From Actinomycetes bacterium (GTDB lineage Bacteria; Actinomycetota; Thermoleophilia; BMS3ABIN01), in contig JAJYIN010000062.1 in assembly GCA_021790075.1 (NCBI GenBank), positions 1-10,281 of the forward strand: a stretch of 10,281 bases of DNA, written 5' to 3'. Shown in pieces: positions 6,475 to 10,281 of this stretch. Below the pieces are notes generated by a model. That model was not told where the DNA came from, ran no database searches, and saw only the letters and a list, made by a program, of their open reading frames with translations. Position 1 is the first letter of the stretch; each line of letters starts with the position of its first letter. Position numbers and translations under genes: made by a program.

Positions 6475-6481
6475 AAGGGAG
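6475..6481 (+). promoter_or_regulatory. Ribosome binding site for the GTG start of acsC
   Basis: AAGGGAG ends 8 nt before GTG at 6490. This supports the GTG start, which also gives the family-typical N-terminus MALSGLQIFKLL. The gene has its own good ribosome site, as expected for one separated from acsB by about 400 nt. Confidence 0.6.
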
Positions 6482-6489
6482 TGTGAGCT

Positions 6490-7836
6490 GTGGCTCTGAG
6501 CGGTCTGCAAATCTTCAAGCTGCTCGCCAAGACAAACTGCAAGGAATGCGGCTTTCCCACCTGTATGGCGTTCGCCATGCAGCTGGCCGCCGGCAAGGCT
6601 GAGCTGGACCAATGCCCCTACGTTTCCGATGAGGCCAAGGCGGCCCTTGGCGAGGCCTCGGCGCCACCCGTGCGCAAGGTGACCGTGGGCGCCGGCGATC
6701 TGGCGGTCACGGTGGGCGAGGAAACAGTCATGTACCGGCACGAGAAGCGGTTCGAGAACATGCCGGGCCTGGGCGTCCTCATCACCGAGGACATGGACGA
6801 CGCGCAGGTTTCTTCCCTGCTGGGCACGCTGAAGGAACAGCAGTTCAATTACGTGGGCCGCACCCTGAGGCCGCGGGTGGCCGCCATCAAGGCCGCTGAC
6901 GCCGGCAGGCTGGCGGCGCTGGCCGCCAAGGCTGACGCCGAATCGGGCGCGGCGCTCGTGCTCATGCACGATGACGCCGCCGCGCTCAAGGCCGCCGCCG
7001 AGCCCCTCAAGGACAAGAAACCGCTGCTTTACGCCGCCACCGAAGCCAACTTCGACGCCGTGGCGGCGGTGGCCAAGGAGCTGGACGTGCCCTTTGCCAT
7101 CAAGGCGGACACGCTGGGAGCGCTGGCCGATCTGGGTCAGAAGGCGCTCGACATGGACTTCAAGGAAGTCGTGCTCGACCCGTCCTCGGCCACCCTGGGC
7201 GATGTGCTCCAGGACCAGACGCTCATCCGCCGCGCCGCCATCAAGAAGACCTTCCGGGCGCTGGGTTTCCCTACCATCGGCTTCCCCTGCCTGATGACGG
7301 ACGACCGCCTGCTGGAGATCGTCTATGCCTCAGTGTTCATCACCAAGTACGCGGGCATTGTCATCCTTTCCGACCTGGATCCGGCGCGGACGCTGCCGCT
7401 TCTTTACCTGGGCCAGAACATTTACACCGACCCGCAGAAGCCCATGCAGATGGACCAGGGCGTCTACCCGATCAACGATCCCACGGCGGACTCCCCGATC
7501 CTCGTCACAACCAACTTCTCGCTGACCTATTTCACGGTTTCGTCGGAAGTGGAAGCCAGCAAGGTGCCGGCGTGGCTGGTGATCATGGACGTCGAGGGAC
7601 AGTCGGTGCTGACTGCCTGGGCCGCCGGCAAGTTTGTGGCCGACGCCATCGCCCCCTTCCTGAAGAAGAGCGGCATCGAGGAGAAGGCGCCCCACAAGAA
7701 GATCATCATCCCTGGTTATGTCGCCCAGATCTCCGGCGAGCTGGAGGAAGAGCTGGGGGACGGCTGGGAAGTGCAGGTAGGCGTGCGCGAGGCCGCCGAC
7801 ATTCCCAAGTTCCTGCGGCAGTGGAGCGCCAACTAG
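6490..7836 (+). CDS. acsC: Acetyl-CoA decarbonylase/synthase subunit gamma (corrinoid iron-sulfur protein large subunit)
   Basis: This is the cobamide-binding large subunit of the corrinoid iron-sulfur protein. It accepts the methyl group from methyl-tetrahydrofolate (via AcsE) and donates it to AcsB. The N-terminal 4Fe-4S domain carries C17, C20, C25 and C42 (NCKECGFPTC ... DQCPYVS), the cluster that re-reduces inactive Co(II). A TIM barrel follows (about residues 90-310; KPLLYAATEANFDAVAAVA and VVLDPSS), then the C-terminal cobamide-binding domain (TTNFSLTYFTVSSEVEASKVPAWL and later KKIIIPGYVAQISGELEEELG). At 448 aa it has the family's normal length. GTG is supported by AAGGGAG 8 nt upstream. 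It is separated from acsB by the palindrome array, unusual for genes whose products act together, and from the next gene by a repeat-rich gap. Confidence 0.95.
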   Translation: MALSGLQIFKLLAKTNCKECGFPTCMAFAMQLAAGKAELDQCPYVSDEAKAALGEASAPPVRKVTVGAGDLAVTVGEETVMYRHEKRFENMPGLGVLITEDMDDAQVSSLLGTLKEQQFNYVGRTLRPRVAAIKAADAGRLAALAAKADAESGAALVLMHDDAAALKAAAEPLKDKKPLLYAATEANFDAVAAVAKELDVPFAIKADTLGALADLGQKALDMDFKEVVLDPSSATLGDVLQDQTLIRRAAIKKTFRALGFPTIGFPCLMTDDRLLEIVYASVFITKYAGIVILSDLDPARTLPLLYLGQNIYTDPQKPMQMDQGVYPINDPTADSPILVTTNFSLTYFTVSSEVEASKVPAWLVIMDVEGQSVLTAWAAGKFVADAIAPFLKKSGIEEKAPHKKIIIPGYVAQISGELEEELGDGWEVQVGVREAADIPKFLRQWSAN

Positions 7837-8007
7837 GGACCGGTTGCCGGCGCCGGGAATCGTGGGAAGGCCATGATTCCAGGGCGGAGCGGCGTGCCCG
7901 CGGGGATTTCCATGGGCAGTCGTGCAGACAGTCCCGCCGGGATTCCCATGGGTGTTCCTGTCGGCGTGCCCGCGGGCGTTCCTGTCAAACCCACAACGGA
8001 ATCCAGG
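7837..8007. repeat. Repeat-rich gap: 12-nt-period minisatellite and short palindromes
   Basis: From 7891 to 7986 the sequence reads as eight 12-nt units, mostly GG[CT]GTNCC-like or GGGATT[TC]CCATG. GGCGTGCCCGCGGG occurs at 7891-7904 and 7963-7976. GGTGTTCCTGTC (7951-7962) recurs as GGCGTTCCTGTC (7975-7986). Palindromes include CCGGCGCCGG (7847-7856), GGGATTCCC (7939-7947), CCCATGGG (7945-7952) and GCCCGCGGGC (7968-7977). GGAATC (7856-7861) pairs with GATTCC (7875-7880). The frame is open from an ATG at 7873 and would add 45 residues with G-V-P-A type tetrapeptides to the next protein, but I treat it as non-coding. Confidence 0.6.
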
Positions 8008-10014
8008 ATGGATTTTAACCAGAAAACAGTCTTGCGGTCTTTTTCACGCCGGGCAGCCGGCGACGCCGGCCTCCGACCGCCCTGCATGGTGGCCTGTCCC
8101 ATCCATACCGACGCCCAGCGCTATATCCAGCTGGTGGCGGCGGGCAGGCCGGCAGAGGCGCTCGCGGTCGTGCGCGAGACCAATCCACTGCCCCAGGTGA
8201 TCGGGCGCATCTGCGCCCATCCCTGCGAGGACGCCTGCCGCCGGGGAGAGGTGGACGAGCCTATCGCCATTTGCAACCTGAAGCGGGTGGCCAGCGACGG
8301 CGCCGGGGCCGCCGGCCTCGGCTATGAGCCGCCCAGGCCTGCGTTGACCACAGACAAGAAAGTAGCCATTATCGGCTCTGGCCCTTCCGGCCTGGGAGCC
8401 GCGCACGACCTGGCGCTGATGGGCGTCGGCAGCGTCATTTTCGAGCGGCAGCCGGAGGCGGGCGGTTTTCTGCGGACCGGTATCCTCAGCTACCGGCTTC
8501 CCAAGGAGATCCTCGACGAGGACATCGAGTACATCCGCGGCATGGGCGTGGAGATCAGGACCGGGGTGGCGGTCGGCCGCGATGTGGATTTTGACGACCT
8601 GGCGGAAGAGTTTGACGCCGTCCTCATCGCCGTGGGCCTGTCGCTGAGCCGGTCGCTGCCCATCCTGGGCGCGGACCTGCCCCAGGTGCTGCTGGCGGTG
8701 CCTTTCCTGGAGGCGGTCAATGCCGGCCGCGAGGTGCCCGAGCTGGGGCAGGAGGTCATCGTCATCGGCGGCGGCAACGTGGCCATCGACGTGGCCCGCT
8801 CGGCGCGGCGGCTCTCCGGCGGCAAGGTGACCATGGTCTGCCTGGAGGCGGACTACGAGATGCCGGCGCACGGCTGGGAGATCGAGGACGCCCGGGTGGA
8901 AGGCATCGATATCATCTGCAGCCAGGGGCCGAACGCCGTCCTGGGCGACGGAAGGGTGGAAGGCCTCCAGGTGAAGAAATGCGAGTCGGTTTTCGACGAG
9001 CGGGGCCGTTTCGCACCGACATTCTGCGAGACCGAGCTTTCGACCATTCCCGGCGACACGGTCATCATCGCCATCGGCCAGGCTTCGGACATGTCCTTCC
9101 TGCCAGAGGGCGGTCCGGGGCTCGACGGGCGCGGCATCCTCATCTTTGACCGGGAGCGGTGCACAACCACACGCCCCGGCGTCTTTGCCAGCGGCGAGGT
9201 GGTCACCGGCCCGGGGGCGGCGGTAAGCGCTCTGGCCGGCGGCAAGCGCGCGGCCATCGCAATCGCCCGCTACCTGGGCGTCGACGTCGATTTTCCGGAA
9301 GAACCCGCCGCCATTGGCAGTCTCCCGGAGGATGTGAAGGAGAAGATCAGGAGCGGACCGCGGCGCAAGATGCCGGCGCGCCCGGCGGCTGAGCGGATAA
9401 ACGACTTCGGGGAAGTGGAGCTGGGTCTGGCGGAGGTCGACGCCCGCTGCGAGGCATCGCGCTGCCTGCTCTGCGAGCGGGGCGCCCGTTTTTCGGACAA
9501 GTGTATATCCTGCCTGACATGTGTCAGGGTGTGCCCGTACGGCGCTCCCCGGGCTGACGGTGACGGATTGGCCGCCATCGACCCCGACCGCTGTCAGGCG
9601 TGCGGCATCTGCTTCACCCAGTGCCCCGTCAAGGCCATCGACCTGGAGATGATCAGCGAGGAGGAGCTGGCCGCGGCGATCGCGGCCGCGGTCGCGCCGG
9701 CCAGCGGCGGCGAGGTCGAACTGGGCTGCTGGTACTCGCAGTCGCGCGTGGCTTCCGCGGCTGCCTTTGTGCCGCTGCCCTGCACTTCCCGGCTCAGTGT
9801 CCGGCTGCTGCTGGGCGCGTTTGAGAATGGGGCAAAGAAGCTTTACGTGGGCGTCTGCAGCGAGGATGACGACGGGCACTTCGTGCACGGCCACCGCCAG
9901 ACCCGGGCGGCGGTTGCGGAAGCCCGGCAGGCGCTGGAGGAGATCGGCATGGACCCGGAGCTGATCGAGCTGAGGGTGGAGCCGGAGCTTAAATGCAAGG
10001 CGAAAACCACATGA
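8008..10014 (+). CDS. GltD-like FAD/NAD(P)H oxidoreductase fused to 2x[4Fe-4S] ferredoxin and divergent MvhD-like domain
   Basis: This 668-aa cytoplasmic electron-transfer protein has four parts. An N-terminal GltD-type Fe-S domain carries C26, C30, C69, C73 and C77 (PPCMVACPIHTDAQRYI and GRICAHPCEDACRRGEVDEP). An FAD/NAD(P) module has GSGPSG at 123-128, a second Rossmann motif GGGNVA at 254-259 and the FAD-closing FASGE near 393-397. Cysteines C481, C486 and C489 lead into two 4Fe-4S motifs, C499/C502/C505/C509 and C529/C532/C535/C539. The tail (about 570-660) resembles MvhD/FlpD (C574-W, C592-T-S-R, GAKKLYVGVC617, then HFVHGHRQT and LEEIGMDPELIELRVEPE) with reduced cysteines. I chose ATG 8008 because family similarity starts there. 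An ATG at 7873 would add 45 repeat-derived residues, and neither has a strong ribosome site. Being 13 nt before metV, it probably supplies electrons to methylenetetrahydrofolate reductase (inference). Confidence 0.85.
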   Translation: MDFNQKTVLRSFSRRAAGDAGLRPPCMVACPIHTDAQRYIQLVAAGRPAEALAVVRETNPLPQVIGRICAHPCEDACRRGEVDEPIAICNLKRVASDGAGAAGLGYEPPRPALTTDKKVAIIGSGPSGLGAAHDLALMGVGSVIFERQPEAGGFLRTGILSYRLPKEILDEDIEYIRGMGVEIRTGVAVGRDVDFDDLAEEFDAVLIAVGLSLSRSLPILGADLPQVLLAVPFLEAVNAGREVPELGQEVIVIGGGNVAIDVARSARRLSGGKVTMVCLEADYEMPAHGWEIEDARVEGIDIICSQGPNAVLGDGRVEGLQVKKCESVFDERGRFAPTFCETELSTIPGDTVIIAIGQASDMSFLPEGGPGLDGRGILIFDRERCTTTRPGVFASGEVVTGPGAAVSALAGGKRAAIAIARYLGVDVDFPEEPAAIGSLPEDVKEKIRSGPRRKMPARPAAERINDFGEVELGLAEVDARCEASRCLLCERGARFSDKCISCLTCVRVCPYGAPRADGDGLAAIDPDRCQACGICFTQCPVKAIDLEMISEEELAAAIAAAVAPASGGEVELGCWYSQSRVASAAAFVPLPCTSRLSVRLLLGAFENGAKKLYVGVCSEDDDGHFVHGHRQTRAAVAEARQALEEIGMDPELIELRVEPELKCKAKTT

Positions 10015-10027
10015 GAGATTTACATAA

Positions 10028-10281
10028 ATGATCACGGCCGAACGGAAAAAATTTGACGAGATCAGGCGGATGACGGATTCCGCCGAAAGCGTGCTGGTCG
10101 TGGGCTGCAATACCTGTGTGGCCGTCTGCCTCACCGGTGGGGAGAAAGAGGCCGGGATCCTGGCCGCGGAGCTGCGCCTGGCCCGGCGCCAGGACGGCAT
10201 CGCCGGCAGCGTCGAGACCGTCTCCGTCCTCCGGCAGTGCGAGAACGAGTACCTGGACTCCATCCGCGAGCAGGTGGAGGC
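10028..10281 (+). CDS. metV: MetV-like methylenetetrahydrofolate reductase partner, N-terminal part (cut by window edge)
   Basis: The frame opens at ATG 10028 and stays open for 84 codons to the window end. The start MITAERKKFDEIRRM, then SVLVVGCNTCVAVCLTGGEKEAGILAAEL with C27, C30 and C34 and a later C71 (LRQCENEY), matches the MetV / 'methylenetetrahydrofolate reductase C-terminal' family. In acetogens MetV is a small Fe-S/Zn protein needed by MetF to reduce methylene-THF to methyl-THF, the last carbon step before the corrinoid protein. A MetF gene is expected immediately downstream. The start lies 13 nt after the preceding stop. The ribosome site is weak (GAGAG about 10 nt upstream), so coupling to the upstream gene is likely. 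Members of this family also occur fused to or beside HdrA- or GltD-like electron donors, which fits the neighbour. Confidence 0.8.
   Translation, partial: MITAERKKFDEIRRMTDSAESVLVVGCNTCVAVCLTGGEKEAGILAAELRLARRQDGIAGSVETVSVLRQCENEYLDSIREQVE

Noticed and set aside
7873..8007. N-terminal extension of the oxidoreductase from ATG 7873
   Set aside because: The added residues come from a 12-nt minisatellite, do not resemble the family, and the only purine-rich site (GGGAAGG) is just 2 nt from the ATG. The alternative is kept open as a finding.
8044..10263. 739-codon open frame on the minus strand
   Set aside because: It lies antisense to the oxidoreductase and metV, reads as histidine/arginine/valine-rich low-quality protein with no recognisable domain, and is explained by GC-rich codon use on the plus strand.

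Overview
This window comes from a strictly anaerobic, GC-rich bacterium that uses the Wood-Ljungdahl (reductive acetyl-CoA) pathway. Its core is a rightward operon for the bacterial CO dehydrogenase/acetyl-CoA synthase (CODH/ACS): acsD (corrinoid protein small subunit), cooS/acsA (Ni-CODH), acsB (full-length acetyl-CoA synthase), acsC (corrinoid protein large subunit), a large FAD/Fe-S oxidoreductase, and the start of metV (methylenetetrahydrofolate reductase partner), which runs off the right edge. The metal ligands of the C-cluster and A-cluster and the corrinoid-protein 4Fe-4S cysteines are all present, so the system looks functional. The lineage cannot be fixed from the window. GC-rich anaerobic groups such as Desulfobacterota, Chloroflexota (Dehalococcoidia) or anaerobic Actinomycetota would all fit.

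Layout. Positions 1-431 hold a leftward pair: an uncharacterised 87-aa protein gene followed by the 5' part of a DsrC/TusE-family gene, cut by the window edge. Positions 432-966 are a divergent regulatory region with a perfect hairpin in the leftward leader, a strong sigma70-like promoter for the CODH/ACS operon, GTAAT/ATTAC palindromes at its -10 and near +20, and a strongly structured leader of about 280 nt. acsD, cooS and acsB (967-6092) are tightly packed. Positions 6093-6489 interrupt the operon with a duplicated stop motif, a REP-like fragment and about seven hairpin-forming palindromes with a GGGAAT-type core. acsC follows (6490-7836). A further 171-nt gap contains a 12-nt-period minisatellite and more palindromes. 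Then come the oxidoreductase (8008-10014) and metV (from 10028).

How the genes work together. CooS reduces CO2 to CO. AcsC/AcsD carry the methyl group on cobamide. AcsB joins CO, methyl and CoA into acetyl-CoA. MetV, with a MetF expected downstream, makes methyl-tetrahydrofolate. The oxidoreductase fuses a GltD-like FAD/NAD(P)H module, two 4Fe-4S ferredoxin motifs and a divergent MvhD/FlpD-like tail. Its position just before metV suggests that it supplies electrons to the methylenetetrahydrofolate reductase step (inference). This fusion and the palindrome array inside the operon are the least ordinary parts of the window. No cooC, acsE or acsV is present within it.
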